Notes: generated by a model not told the origin, from the sequence alone. Counted from the first letter of the stretch, positions 17,173 to 27,251 are shown. The stretch is 64,000 nt of DNA from Flavobacteriia bacterium (GCA_947446925.1 CANFHU010000007.1:54905-118904), one strand, 5' to 3'. Numbers and translations: made by a program.

Positions 17173-17217
17173 CTTACCAATCAGTATGTTACTAATAGGT
17201 AAGTTACCTAATGGTAA
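17173..17217 (-). promoter_or_regulatory. Inverted repeats upstream of the toxin-antitoxin pair
   Basis: CTTACC...GGTAAG and an adjacent TTACC-TAAT-GGTAA share one half-site type (TTACC/GGTAA). They lie about 70-110 bp before the antitoxin start, a plausible autoregulatory operator. Confidence 0.4.
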
Positions 17218-17276
17218 TATTTTAATAAACTCAATTATAAGTGGTAAAAGAAAACATTAATAATTTAGTGGTAAAA

Positions 17277-18761
17277 TCAATTCTCCAAATACTTTACAAC
17301 CTCATCTACCCATTCTACTTCAGGGACTAATCCTTGAAAATAAATATCTGGCTGAACCCCTACGTCGTCGATACAAAAATTCGGTATACGATAACTTTTG
17401 GTCATACCATAACAAAAATTCAAATTACCATCTGGGGAATTTATGCAATTCAAATTAGAGATATCTAACATTCCACCAGTTGTACAACCGAATATTTTGA
17501 CTTTTTTGCTTTGACGAGCTTCCATTAAAAATGCTTCATCAGTGCTTCCATTATTTTTATTGCAAATAATAGCTACCTGTTTTGGATATTCAGATTTTAT
17601 TAATTCTAATTTAGTTATAGTATCTTGTACAAAAAATTCTGAATAATCAACATCGATCATTTTTCCTAGATTGTCTCTCATCTTTTTTGCAATTTCAGTA
17701 CAAAATCTCTTTGACAGACTATCTTGAATCATGTTCGCATAAAATTCATAACCTTTAGAATTTAATTCTGTAGCATAATACTGTTGACCGGTACTATAAG
17801 TAGTATTTGTCTGAATAAAAGGGATTAATCCTCCGTATGAATCATCACTTCCCCCAGTTCCATTACGAATATCGATTATTAAATTTGGAACACTTTTAAT
17901 TAATGCTTCATTTTGTTTTAAGATACTATCGATAATTACTTTATTCTCATATCTAAAAGAAGGTATACGTAAATACAATGTTTGAGGTGTTAACTTTTCA
18001 AAATAAGGCTTAGTATTTGTAAAAAAATTATACGTTGAACTTAGTGTTTGTGTAACATTCGTATTATCTGGTAATTTAACAAAAAAATGTTCGATTCCTT
18101 TTCTATAATAACTGAGTGTGTTTCGTAATGTATCTAAAGTCAATTTATCTCCTTTAATTAAGTGATATAAATTGTTTAATAAATAACTTTTTTGTGTACT
18201 ATCATAATCCACATCAAAAATGATATCTATATTTTCAAAATCCACATCATACGCAAGCTTGTAAAAGGAAAAATTATTAGGATTATTTTCATTTTGTAGT
18301 ACTCCAAATTTTGTATTCCATTCCGGAAAAAGCCAAATACCCTCTAAAAAATGAGATTTCTTTTTCTTGCCAATGATTTTTAAAATTTCCTTTTCTGAAT
18401 AATTCTTACCAAATAGTTTGCTTGTTGCTTTTTTAACTGTTTGTTCTGCAAATTCCGTGAAAGAACGATTCCAACCAACTTGTATATGTCCACCTCTAAA
18501 AAAGCTGGTATACTCACCCATTAACTTCATACAAGTTTTTGGAGTCAAAGTATCATTCAATTTAGCTGTCAAACGTTTTTTATAATCTTCGTAATAATCT
18601 TTCCCCTTCTTATCCAACACATATTGAAAACCTGCGTCATTCTCTTCAAAGGTTTTTACCATCCAATTAAAATTCTCTACACAATTACACGATTGACCAA
18701 ATGACAAACTAGAAAATAACACTAACAAAAGCGTCCCAATAAATGAAGTTATACTATTCAT
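17277..18761 (-). CDS. S41 family peptidase, secreted (second copy)
   Basis: The track starts at 18836, but the ATG at 18761 opens a signal peptide (NSITSFIGTLLLVLFSSLSF) and a TAnnTTTG promoter box lies inside the longer version, so 18761 is used. This gives a protein of 494 residues. NLIIDIRNGTGGSDDSYGGL and KQVAIICNKNNGSTDEAFLM (catalytic Ser in GST) followed by IFGCTTGGMLDISN mark the S41 fold. After the signal peptide there is a Cys pair (SCNCVENF). Its substrate is unknown; it is not closely similar to the S41 protein at 13117. Confidence 0.85.
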   Translation of the reverse strand: MNSITSFIGTLLLVLFSSLSFGQSCNCVENFNWMVKTFEENDAGFQYVLDKKGKDYYEDYKKRLTAKLNDTLTPKTCMKLMGEYTSFFRGGHIQVGWNRSFTEFAEQTVKKATSKLFGKNYSEKEILKIIGKKKKSHFLEGIWLFPEWNTKFGVLQNENNPNNFSFYKLAYDVDFENIDIIFDVDYDSTQKSYLLNNLYHLIKGDKLTLDTLRNTLSYYRKGIEHFFVKLPDNTNVTQTLSSTYNFFTNTKPYFEKLTPQTLYLRIPSFRYENKVIIDSILKQNEALIKSVPNLIIDIRNGTGGSDDSYGGLIPFIQTNTTYSTGQQYYATELNSKGYEFYANMIQDSLSKRFCTEIAKKMRDNLGKMIDVDYSEFFVQDTITKLELIKSEYPKQVAIICNKNNGSTDEAFLMEARQSKKVKIFGCTTGGMLDISNLNCINSPDGNLNFCYGMTKSYRIPNFCIDDVGVQPDIYFQGLVPEVEWVDEVVKYLEN

Positions 18762-18778
18762 ATCAATAATTTTAGTCG

Positions 18779-18786
18779 CAAAAGTA
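18779..18786 (-). promoter_or_regulatory. -7 promoter box of the second S41 gene
   Basis: On the minus strand TACTTTTG matches TAnnTTTG and lies 17 bp before the ATG at 18761. It decides the start codon choice. Confidence 0.6.
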
Positions 18787-18815
18787 AAAGTTTCAAATAA
18801 AGAAAATCCAATTTC

Positions 18816-18945
18816 CTTTACACGTTTTATTTTCATGTAAAGATTTTTCGATTTTCTTTACACGTTCTACTTTTCATGTAAAGATTTTTCGATTTCCTTT
18901 ACACGTTCTGTTTTCGTGTAAAGATTTTCCGATTTTCTTTACCCG
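18816..18945. repeat. 40-bp tandem repeat of small hairpins, about 3.3 copies
   Basis: CTTTACACG recurs at 18816, 18856, 18897 and (as CTTTACCCG) 18937, a 40-41 bp period. Each unit contains CTTTACA...TGTAAAG, so the array is a row of stem-loops between the M1 gene stop and the S41 promoter. Confidence 0.8.
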
Positions 18946-18983
18946 TTATTATAGATAGTATGAAAACAACCTGACTTTGAGAT

Positions 18984-21407
18984 TTAAAACAATACTTTTT
19001 CTAGCATCAATTTATAAAAGTTTTCCCCTTGAAAAGCTTCAATCTTTTGCTTAATCAACTTCTTGTTGTCCTCAACAATATAAAAATGTTTCAGTATATC
19101 AGAAGAAACTTCTGACAATTTACCATTCTTATTGATAATACCATCTATACAATTTTCTACCAGTGTTTCATTGCAATAATTTAAACGACGTAATACTTTC
19201 ATTGCATTCGTTCGTGTTGCAAATTCATAGGAAACGGAAGTATACCCAACCAATTGCTTGAGATAAGACGTGTCTTTTGTTTGAACAAACGCGATACGAA
19301 GCCATTTCATTCGCACATTTTTTCCAATCGTCCCCTCCACGTCTTTTGTTTGTTCTAAATAGGAAAGCGTATTTTTCGGGAAATTTTGTGCTAACAAATC
19401 CAATGTATTACCAATCAAATCATAGGAAGAATCGTTCAAAAGCGCCTTATAATCCGCCTCTAAACTTGGATGAATTTTCTTCGTGTTTTTAACAATTTCT
19501 TTTCGAAGTTTAATATCGGAATCCGAAAGTCCTTTTTTAATCATTTGAAGTACGCGTGTAGAAGTATCCGACTGTAATTGACTTAGAACCTCTCCTTTGA
19601 TGACATAAAACGTATTGGCATTGTATACTTCTTCGAATAAACTGATTTTCTTATCTACCGGAACGTTTTTAAGTGCTAGTAATGCTTCATAACGATCCAA
19701 CATATTTGTTGCTTTCAAGGCTTGCGCTTTAAGTTCTTCCAAACTTCTTTCAAAGGTCACCGTTTTCAACACGCGATTATTTGGATCAAACAATACAAAA
19801 GCAATCTTCTTATTTTTGGTATTTGGAACACGTACCACATGTCGTTGTTTTTCTATCCATTCCGTTACTTTCTCACTCGTTCCATCGGTATAATGCACCT
19901 CAAATTCAATCGGCATTTTAAAAAGTCCAATTTGCTCATTTATGGTATGCGTTTGTGTAACCACGATTTCCGTAAATCGCTTTTTATCGGCACCTAACAG
20001 GTCTGTATATGCTACGTTGTAAGCAGGCTCCCCTTCACGATAAATCCATTGATCCCAAAACCAATGGAGGCTTAAACCTAATTCATCGTGAAAAGCATCT
20101 AGTAAATCCTCGGAATCCACATTTGCGTATTTATGATCCGTTAAATAACGTTTAATTCCTCTATTAAAAGCTTTTCTTCCAATGACATATTTTAACATTT
20201 CAAGCACCTGTGAACCTTTTTGATACACTAATTCTACTGGTAAATTAGAAGTTGCCAAAGGTTTTTTATTGGTAACAGACAAAGCTGAATTACACGCTTT
20301 TAAACGTTCCCAATCAAAATGATCTTGGCCAAAACAAACTTGTTCCGCCAACTGGTTATAATGTGTCGCAAAACTTTCTTGCAACCAAACATGTGTTGTT
20401 GTTCGTGCTGTAACTAAATCCCCAAACCATTGATGTGCTAATTCATGTGCATTTACGGATACATAATTTTTATCGTTATAACTCCTTGCATCTACCATGA
20501 AAAAGTCACCAAACAGAGTAGCGGTAGTATTCTCCATTGCACCATACATAAAATCTTGCACCGGAATTTGTGCATACGATTCCCAAGCATACGGAACTCC
20601 TATTTCTTGTTCTAAAAAATCAAAAATCTTACCCATAAACTTATAGGTTAAATCCACACGACTTTTCCACTCCGGATAATAATAAAGTTTCATCGGAACA
20701 CCAGACAACGATTTCGTTTCCAAAATATCGTATTTACCAATCCCTAACATCAACAAATAAGTGGGTTGCGGATGATCCATTTTATACCGCCATGTGATTG
20801 TTCGATCTGCATTTATTTTTTCGGATAATTTACGTCCATTCGACAAAACTTTATAATCACTGTTGAAATTTACAATTACCTCGGTAATCAACTTGTCATT
20901 CGCTAAATCGAAACATGGAATCCAATAACGATTATCAAATGCTTGTCCTTGCGTCCAAATTTGTTTTCGGGAAAGATTATTTGGATCATTCCATCCGATA
21001 AAATAGAGACCTTTTTTAGGATTAGCTTCATAGGTAATAGTCAAACTATCTTTCGAGCCCCAAGTCAATGTTTTTCCTGTAAAAAAAGTAATTCCTGTAT
21101 GGTCATTTCGAAATGTAATTGGCTGACCATTCAAACGTGCTTCTTGAATTCGAATATCTATCCCATCAAAATAAATAGAATCTACTTTATCGCGCAACGG
21201 CGTAAAATAATGGGTTACCTCCCCTTTCACAAGCCCCTGCTCTGGTACAAATGAAACTGACAATTTCATGTGTTCAACATCAATAGGATGTTCTCTCGGA
21301 ATAGATACTGGGTCAAACAAATGGGTTACAGTGGTGCACTGCGCAAATACAGTTGCATTACTTAACAGAAAAACGAATAAAAAAAAGATAACTCGAAATG
21401 AAACCAT
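18984..21407 (-). CDS. M1 family metallo-aminopeptidase
   Basis: The 807-residue protein has a signal peptide (VSFRVIFFLFVFLLSNATVFAQ), then an N-terminal beta domain, the substrate-binding YGAMENTT motif, and the zinc site HELAHQWFGDLVTARTTTHVWLQESFA (HEXXH plus the downstream Glu). A HEAT-like helical C-terminal region follows. It removes N-terminal residues from peptides in the periplasm or outside. The gene is followed by the hairpin array and, upstream, by a 1.2-kb repeat region; it is probably monocistronic. Confidence 0.93.
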   Translation of the reverse strand: MVSFRVIFFLFVFLLSNATVFAQCTTVTHLFDPVSIPREHPIDVEHMKLSVSFVPEQGLVKGEVTHYFTPLRDKVDSIYFDGIDIRIQEARLNGQPITFRNDHTGITFFTGKTLTWGSKDSLTITYEANPKKGLYFIGWNDPNNLSRKQIWTQGQAFDNRYWIPCFDLANDKLITEVIVNFNSDYKVLSNGRKLSEKINADRTITWRYKMDHPQPTYLLMLGIGKYDILETKSLSGVPMKLYYYPEWKSRVDLTYKFMGKIFDFLEQEIGVPYAWESYAQIPVQDFMYGAMENTTATLFGDFFMVDARSYNDKNYVSVNAHELAHQWFGDLVTARTTTHVWLQESFATHYNQLAEQVCFGQDHFDWERLKACNSALSVTNKKPLATSNLPVELVYQKGSQVLEMLKYVIGRKAFNRGIKRYLTDHKYANVDSEDLLDAFHDELGLSLHWFWDQWIYREGEPAYNVAYTDLLGADKKRFTEIVVTQTHTINEQIGLFKMPIEFEVHYTDGTSEKVTEWIEKQRHVVRVPNTKNKKIAFVLFDPNNRVLKTVTFERSLEELKAQALKATNMLDRYEALLALKNVPVDKKISLFEEVYNANTFYVIKGEVLSQLQSDTSTRVLQMIKKGLSDSDIKLRKEIVKNTKKIHPSLEADYKALLNDSSYDLIGNTLDLLAQNFPKNTLSYLEQTKDVEGTIGKNVRMKWLRIAFVQTKDTSYLKQLVGYTSVSYEFATRTNAMKVLRRLNYCNETLVENCIDGIINKNGKLSEVSSDILKHFYIVEDNKKLIKQKIEAFQGENFYKLMLEKVLF

Positions 21408-22550
21408 GGAATATTTTTATTAAAATGGAATTAGGTACTTAATCAAATACACAAAAAGTTTTTTGGTTAAACGAAAATAAATAAATAACACGAAAAAGTC
21501 ATACGAATGCGCTTCTAATCCATACTTTTCTTATTGAAATTTAAACTTTTACACATCTACTACAAACGTTGAAATTGAAAAATCATAAAAACTAATCGCC
21601 ATTCCTCCCTCCTAAAAAACACAATCCCACCTCCTAAAAAGACCGCAGGTCTCTCAATTCCCCTCTAACCAACCATTCCCTCCACTTCTAAATGGTAAAC
21701 CCTACCCTCCAAAAGCAAAGCGACTCAAAATCCTCCGTGTCCTTCGTGCTCTCCTTTCCTCCGTGTAACAAAAAGTCCCCTTAAATTTGTCTACACCCAC
21801 CTCCTAAAAAGACCGCAGGTCTCTCAATTCCCCTCCTAAAACCATTCCTCCACTTCTAAATGGTAAACCCCACCCCCCCAATAGCAAAGCGCCTCAATAA
21901 CCTCCGTGTCCTTCGTGCTCTCCTTTCCTCCGTGTTACAAAAAAGTCCCCTTAAATTTGTCTACACCCACCTCCTAAAAAGACCGCAGGTCTCTCAATTC
22001 CCCTCCTAAAACCATTCCTCCACTTCTAAATGGTAAACCCCACCCCCCAAAAGCAAAGCGCCTCAATAACCTCCGTGTCCTTCGTGCTCTCCTTTCCTCC
22101 GTGTAACAAAAAATACAACCCCCTTAAATGTGTCAACACCCTCCTCCTAAAAAGACCGCAGGTCTCTCAATTCCCCTCCTAAAACCATTCCTCCACTTCT
22201 TAACTTCTCCATGGTAAATCCCACACTCCAAAAGCAAAGCGCCTTAAAAACCTCCGTGTCCTTCGTGCTCTCCTTTCCTCCGTGTAACAAAAAATCCAGC
22301 CCCTCAATTTGACACATCCTGCTCCTCTTATTTCCACATAGTACCTCTGTCCCCCTCCTCCTCAAAAGACCGCAGGTCTCTCAATCCCACTCCCCTCCAG
22401 CCATTCCCTCAACTTCTTAATGGTACCACCCCCCAAAAAAAAGCCTATCAATTTGCCTCCTCCCCCACAAACAAGCCTTCCATAATGCCTTAATGTCTCA
22501 ATAGTTACACAAACTCCCCAACTAAAATGTCATTTTGTCACTTCCTCCCC
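21408..22550. repeat. 1.1-kb gene-free region with five ~170-bp direct repeats
   Basis: The core AGACCGCAGGTCT occurs at about 21640, 21810, 21980, 22153 and 22367, giving periods of 170, 170, 173 and about 214 bp. Each unit holds the hairpin AGACC-GCA-GGTCT, a stretch like CCACTTCTAAATGGTAAACC, and CTCCGTGTCCTTCGTGCTCT ending in CCTCCGTGTAAC. The plus strand is strongly pyrimidine-rich. The ORF at 22147-22365 is only a reading of the repeats. No protein, tRNA or CRISPR architecture is seen. Confidence 0.85.
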
Positions 22551-22552
22551 CT

Positions 22553-22567
22553 TGGCACAATCATTGT
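22553..22567 (+). promoter_or_regulatory. Possible sigma-54 (-24/-12) promoter of htpG
   Basis: TGGCAC-AATCA-TTGT matches the sigma-54 consensus TGGCAC-N5-TTGC except for the last base, with correct spacing. It lies 45 bp before the htpG ATG. No activator gene is nearby, so this is tentative. Confidence 0.45.
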
Positions 22568-22611
22568 CAATTCCCTACCATATCAGTTTAAATTCTAAAA
22601 AAAATAAAACT

Positions 22612-24498
22612 ATGAGAACAGGTCAAATTAATGTATCAACGGAAAATATCTTTCCAATCATTAAAAAATTCTTGTATTCGGATCACGAAATTTTCTTGAG
22701 AGAATTAGTTTCCAATGCAGTGGATGCGTCACAAAAATTAAAAGTTCTTACATCAACAGGTGAATTTAAAGGTGATTTAGGTAACCTTGAAGTAAATGTC
22801 ATCTTAGATAAAGAAGCGAAAACATTAACTATCAGCGATCGTGGTATCGGTATGACAGGAGATGAAATCGATAAATACATCAATCAAATTGCATTTTCAG
22901 GAGCAGAAGAATTCGTAAAACAATACGAAGGAAAAGAAGGCGCTGAAAACATTATTGGTCACTTCGGACTTGGATTCTACTCTGCGTTCATGGTTGCTGA
23001 AAAAGTACAAATCAGAACATTATCTCGTCACGAAGGATCTCAAGCGGTTCAATGGGAAAGTAACGGAACAACAGAATTCACCATTACAGACATTGAAAAA
23101 GCAGAAAGAGGTACAGATATCGTATTATATATCACTGAAGAATCTGTTGAATTCTTAGAAAAAGCACGTATCCAAGGTATCCTTGACAAATACTGTAAAT
23201 TCTTACCTATTCCAGTAATCTTCGGAACTAAAACAGATTACATCGATTCTCCAGAAGGGGAAAAAGACGAAAACGATAAAATCAAACGTGTTTCTATCGA
23301 AGTTCCTAACCAAGTGAACAACCCTGCTCCAGCATGGACAAAAGCACCAATCGACTTAAAAGACGAGGATTATAAAACGTTCTACCGTGAATTATACCCA
23401 ATGTCTTTTGAAGAACCATTGTTTCATATTCACTTAAACGTAGATTACCCATTCAACTTAACAGGGATTCTTTATTTCCCAAAAATTAAGGAGAATGTGG
23501 AAATTCAACGCAACAAAATCAATTTATACTCCAACCAAGTATTCATTACAGACAGCGTTGCTGAAATCGTACCTGAATTCTTGACGTTATTACATGGTGT
23601 TATAGATTCTCCAGATATTCCATTAAACGTTTCTCGTTCTTACTTACAAAGCGATGGTAACGTGAAGAAAATTTCTGCACATATCACGAAAAAAGTAGCG
23701 GACAAATTAGCAGAAATGTACAAAAAAGACCGCGCTGATTTTGAAGCAAAATGGGATGATTTAAAATTATTCGTTGAATACGGAACATTATCGGATGATA
23801 AATTCGCAGAAAAATCTAAATCGTTCTCTTTATTAAAATCTACGGACGGAACATACAATACGATTGAAGAATACATCGAGAAAATCAAACCGTTGCAAAC
23901 GGACAAAGACAACAAAATTGTTGCGCTTTACACACACGATGCGGATGCACAATACGGATTCGTAAAAGCGGCAAAAGACAGAGGATACGATGTAGTTGTA
24001 TTAGACGGACCATTAGTTCCTCATTGGGTTCAAAAAATGGAAATGTCTCATGAAAACGTAACATTTGCACGTGTAGATGCGGATACGTTGGATAAATTGA
24101 TCAAAAAATCAGAAGAAATTCCTTCTGTATTGACAAAAGAAGACGAAGAAAAATTGAAACCAGTGTTTGAAGGTTCTGTAAACAAGGATAAATTCCGTGT
24201 TGAATTTGAAAGCATGAGTTCTTCTGAAGCTCCGATCATCATCACACAACCAGAGTTTATCCGTCGTATGATGGAACAACAACGTACTGGTGGAGGTGGT
24301 TTCATGGGAGCTTTCCCAGAAATGTACCAATTGGTTGTAAATAGTAATCACCCTAAAGTGAGTGAATTATTAGCAGCGGAAGATGGCGTACGTGCAGAAA
24401 AAGCAAAACAATTAGCGGATTTAGCATTGCTTTCACAAGGATTGTTAAAAGGGGCTGATTTAAATAAATTTATTGAACGTTCCATTGAATTAGTATAA
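22612..24498 (+). CDS. htpG: Chaperone protein HtpG (Hsp90)
   Basis: The track begins at a TTG at 22552, but Hsp90 homology begins at MRTGQINVSTENIF, so the ATG at 22612 is used (628 residues). The GHKL ATPase is intact: ELVSNAVDAS (catalytic Glu and Asn), DRGIGMT and GHFGLGFYSAF. The middle domain (LYSNQVFITD, NVSRSYLQ) and C-terminal dimerisation part follow. It folds client proteins with an ATP-driven clamp. A TerB/DnaJ co-chaperone gene follows after a palindrome. Its upstream sequence may be sigma-54-dependent. Confidence 0.97.
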   Translation: MRTGQINVSTENIFPIIKKFLYSDHEIFLRELVSNAVDASQKLKVLTSTGEFKGDLGNLEVNVILDKEAKTLTISDRGIGMTGDEIDKYINQIAFSGAEEFVKQYEGKEGAENIIGHFGLGFYSAFMVAEKVQIRTLSRHEGSQAVQWESNGTTEFTITDIEKAERGTDIVLYITEESVEFLEKARIQGILDKYCKFLPIPVIFGTKTDYIDSPEGEKDENDKIKRVSIEVPNQVNNPAPAWTKAPIDLKDEDYKTFYRELYPMSFEEPLFHIHLNVDYPFNLTGILYFPKIKENVEIQRNKINLYSNQVFITDSVAEIVPEFLTLLHGVIDSPDIPLNVSRSYLQSDGNVKKISAHITKKVADKLAEMYKKDRADFEAKWDDLKLFVEYGTLSDDKFAEKSKSFSLLKSTDGTYNTIEEYIEKIKPLQTDKDNKIVALYTHDADAQYGFVKAAKDRGYDVVVLDGPLVPHWVQKMEMSHENVTFARVDADTLDKLIKKSEEIPSVLTKEDEEKLKPVFEGSVNKDKFRVEFESMSSSEAPIIITQPEFIRRMMEQQRTGGGGFMGAFPEMYQLVVNSNHPKVSELLAAEDGVRAEKAKQLADLALLSQGLLKGADLNKFIERSIELV

Positions 24499-24515
24499 TA
24501 AATCTTAATACTTTT

Positions 24516-24563
24516 ATCCCCTGCAGTAGAGACGCAATGCGTTGCGTCTCTACTGCAGGGGAT
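24516..24563. terminator. Dispersed palindrome acting as terminator, copy 1
   Basis: The 22-bp arms end in GTAGAGACGCAA and begin again TTGCGTCTCTAC, with a 4-base loop (TGCG) and outer arms ATCCCCTGCA/TGCAGGGGAT. A T run follows. The same core recurs at 25368-25415 and 27252-27297 with different outer arms. Confidence 0.85.
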
Positions 24564-24591
24564 TTTTTATTTACCATTAAAACATACGATT

Positions 24592-25362
24592 TTGTTTAAA
24601 ATTATTTTCGCCGTTGGAGGTTTCCTGCTTACTAAAAGTTTTATCGGAGCAATTATTGGATTTTCTGTCGGTTCCTTAGTGGACAACTACCAAAAAATGA
24701 AAGCAAACGGCGGAACACAAGGAAATGGAGGTAGCGGGTTTTCGTCTGACGATATCTTTGGTTTCTACCAACAACGTACTTCTACGAATGATTTCCCAAC
24801 TATGTTAATCGCTTTGTCTGCAGCAGTAATGCGTGCCGATGGAAAAGTAGTAAAAGCAGAATTATCGTATGTAAAATCCTTTTTCGCGCAACAATTTGGA
24901 CCAGATTTTTCCGTACAACACTTACAAACACTGAAACAATTTTTAGATTCCAACGATATACCATTAGAGCGTATTTGTCAAGATATTCGCATGCGTACGC
25001 AAGAAGAAGTACGTATACAATTGTTACACTACCTATTTGGAATCGCAAAAGCAGATGGGAATGTCGCAGATATCGAAATCACCTTATTGGAGCGAATAGC
25101 AACATTAATGGGTATCCAACATGCGGATTTTAGAACGGTTAAAAACATGTTCTACCGCGATGTAAACTCGGATTATGCAGTACTTGGTATCGAACCAACT
25201 GCTACGGACGAAGAAGTGAAAAAAGCCTACCGTCAATTGGCAATACGTTACCACCCAGACAAAGTCGCATCTTTAGGGGAGGAATACCAACATGGTGCAA
25301 AAGAGAAATTCCAAAAAATTCAAGAAGCATACGAAACGGTGAAGAAAAGTCGCGGAATGTAA
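24592..25362 (+). CDS. TerB-DnaJ (DjlA-like) co-chaperone
   Basis: The 256-residue protein starts at TTG because no ATG precedes the hydrophobic N-terminus ([20 protein letters not shown]), typical of DjlA-like membrane anchors with glycine motifs. A Gly-rich linker, a TerB-like helical domain (about 65-185, with ADGKV and ADGNVADIE metal-type loops) and a C-terminal J domain follow. The HPD tripeptide ([10 protein letters not shown]) shows it can stimulate Hsp70 ATPase. It lies between two copies of the dispersed palindrome, downstream of htpG, so both belong to protein quality control. Confidence 0.88.
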   Translation: MFKIIFAVGGFLLTKSFIGAIIGFSVGSLVDNYQKMKANGGTQGNGGSGFSSDDIFGFYQQRTSTNDFPTMLIALSAAVMRADGKVVKAELSYVKSFFAQQFGPDFSVQHLQTLKQFLDSNDIPLERICQDIRMRTQEEVRIQLLHYLFGIAKADGNVADIEITLLERIATLMGIQHADFRTVKNMFYRDVNSDYAVLGIEPTATDEEVKKAYRQLAIRYHPDKVASLGEEYQHGAKEKFQKIQEAYETVKKSRGM

Positions 25363-25367
25363 TTTGG

Positions 25368-25415
25368 TTGTTTTTTTGTAGAGATGCAATGCATTGCGTC
25401 TCTACAAAAAAACAA
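25368..25415. terminator. Dispersed palindrome, copy 2 (bidirectional terminator)
   Basis: The core GTAGAGATGCAATGCATTGC with outer arms TTGTTTTTTT/AAAAAAACAA forms a 48-bp near-perfect palindrome (one U-G pair). It separates two convergent genes, so it can stop transcription from both sides. Confidence 0.85.
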
Positions 25416-25417
25416 TA

Positions 25418-26632
25418 TTAATCGTGATTAATTCGCAAATATAAAAACAACCCTATTAATAATATAATCGCCGCTAACGCAAAAATAATTCCATGATTCA
25501 TGGTGTAAACAGCAGCAGCTCCAATCGGAACAATAACGCGATATAGCGCTTGCAAACTATGATTTGTTCCCTGTAACACCCCTTGTTTTGTATCACTTAC
25601 TGCATTCGACAATTGGGAATTATACGAAGGGTCAAACAGCCCTTCACCTAGAACAATAAAAGCGACTGCAGTAAAAATTAAGTAGGGAGACGGGAAATAA
25701 CTTGTTGCAAACAAACAAACCAAGCCTAGACTTAATCCCAGTAAACCAATTGCACCAAGTGTTTTTTCGCTCCATTTTTTCAACAATAATGGTAGAAGAA
25801 CTACCCTCGATAATATGTCGCAAACACCTACTGTCATAAAAACCGCACCGATAAACGTGGTTCCCCAATGCAACTCATCTTTTAAATAAACACTTGTATT
25901 AAATTGCCAAATAATCAATCCAACAAAGAAAAAACCGCCCATAATTAATAAGGTTCTTGCTTGTTTGAGTTGAAATACTTCGCGGAATTGATGATACAAA
26001 TTAAAACTTTTGAGGTTGAAATGGGTACTTCGTTTTTCAACAGGCAAAGATTCAGGAAGCAATAGCATCACACATATTATTGAAACAATCGTAATTCCCG
26101 CGGTCACGAAAAAGGGCAAGGTAATCGAAATAGAACCGAGTGTTCCGCCTATTACGGGACCAATCATAAATCCTAATCCGATGGCACCACCCAAAATTCC
26201 AAACCATTTTCCACGCTCTGCAGCTTCGGTACTATCCGATATATAAGCAAACAAGGTACTTTGATTTCCAGCGGTAAGTCCGTCAATAATGCGACCTAGA
26301 AACAAAACCCAAATGGCACCACCGATACCAAGTAAGAAATAACCTACCGCAGAACCTATCAAACTGAAAATTAATATGCGCTTGCGACCAAAGCGATCAC
26401 TCAAGGCACCAAAAATCGGCGCCGCAAAAAATGTACACAAGGCAAACACCGAAACCAAGGCGCTCATATACGTAGCAACTTGTTTTTCTGCGACATACTC
26501 CGATAATAAAAAAGGAAGAATGGGTAAAACAATTGTTAAACCAATGGCATTTAACACCGTAATTCCGGTGATGATCCACAGATTTCGTTTTTTCGGGAAA
26601 AGGGTTTTAGACATAGGTTTAGGTTGTTTCAT
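25418..26632 (-). CDS. MFS drug efflux transporter (TCR/Tet-like, DHA1)
   Basis: The 404-residue protein has 12 predicted membrane helices. Motif A is GALSDRFGRKRIL between helices 2 and 3, and GRIIDGLTAGNQST and GFMIGPVIGG (motif C-like) match the drug:proton antiporter-1 group with tetracycline-type exporters. The substrate cannot be read from sequence. The gene is transcribed towards the DnaJ-like gene and shares the palindromic terminator. The start could be the second Met (MSKTLFPKK); either leaves the first helix intact. Confidence 0.9.
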   Translation of the reverse strand: MKQPKPMSKTLFPKKRNLWIITGITVLNAIGLTIVLPILPFLLSEYVAEKQVATYMSALVSVFALCTFFAAPIFGALSDRFGRKRILIFSLIGSAVGYFLLGIGGAIWVLFLGRIIDGLTAGNQSTLFAYISDSTEAAERGKWFGILGGAIGLGFMIGPVIGGTLGSISITLPFFVTAGITIVSIICVMLLLPESLPVEKRSTHFNLKSFNLYHQFREVFQLKQARTLLIMGGFFFVGLIIWQFNTSVYLKDELHWGTTFIGAVFMTVGVCDILSRVVLLPLLLKKWSEKTLGAIGLLGLSLGLVCLFATSYFPSPYLIFTAVAFIVLGEGLFDPSYNSQLSNAVSDTKQGVLQGTNHSLQALYRVIVPIGAAAVYTMNHGIIFALAAIILLIGLFLYLRINHD

Positions 26633-27001
26633 AAAAATAGATAAATATTTAAAACAATTGTAAAAATTAATAATTAATCGTAAATTAGATTAATAAATAA
26701 TCAAAATAAATAAAATGACACTTACAAACTCTAACCCAAACTATGTTGTAGAAATTAAAGAAATTCTATCAAACGCACGAAAAAGAGCATACTCAGCAGT
26801 AAATTCCGCAATGGTTGAAGCGTATTGGAATATTGGAAAACGCATTGTAGAAGAAGAACAAGATGGTAAGGAAAGGGCTGAATATGGAAAGGAAATTATC
26901 AAGAAGTTGTCAAAGGAACTAACTACTGAATTCGGAAAAGGATTTTCAGAGAGAACATTATGGGAAATAAAACAATTTTATCTAATTTTTATCGATTTTG
27001 A

Positions 27002-27028
27002 AAAACTGCGCACAGTGTGCGCAGTTTT
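27002..27028 (+). repeat. In-frame 27-nt inverted repeat inside the DUF1016 gene
   Basis: The arms AAAACTGCGCAC and GTGCGCAGTTTT are perfect complements around an AGT loop, and the reading frame passes through them (EKLRTVCAVL). The same 12-3-12 geometry and codon phase occurs three times in the paralogue at 38446-38553. Confidence 0.85.
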
Positions 27029-27251
27029 GAAATGGTCTCATATTAAATTAATTATGAGGGTCTCAAACAAAGATGCTCAACAATGGTACATCAAAGAAGC
27101 TGCGGAACAAAATTGGTCTGTACGAACACTTGACCGAAACATCTCAACGTTGTACTATCAACGTTTACTCTCTTCTCAAGAAAAGGATAGTGTTCAAAAT
27201 GAAATGAAACAAAACACACAAGAATTTCAAAATGATTCTTTCGAATTCATC

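Noticed and set aside
22147-22365. 72-aa minus-strand ORF in the repeat array
   Set aside because: It reads through the 170-bp repeat units and has no independent support such as a start context or homology.
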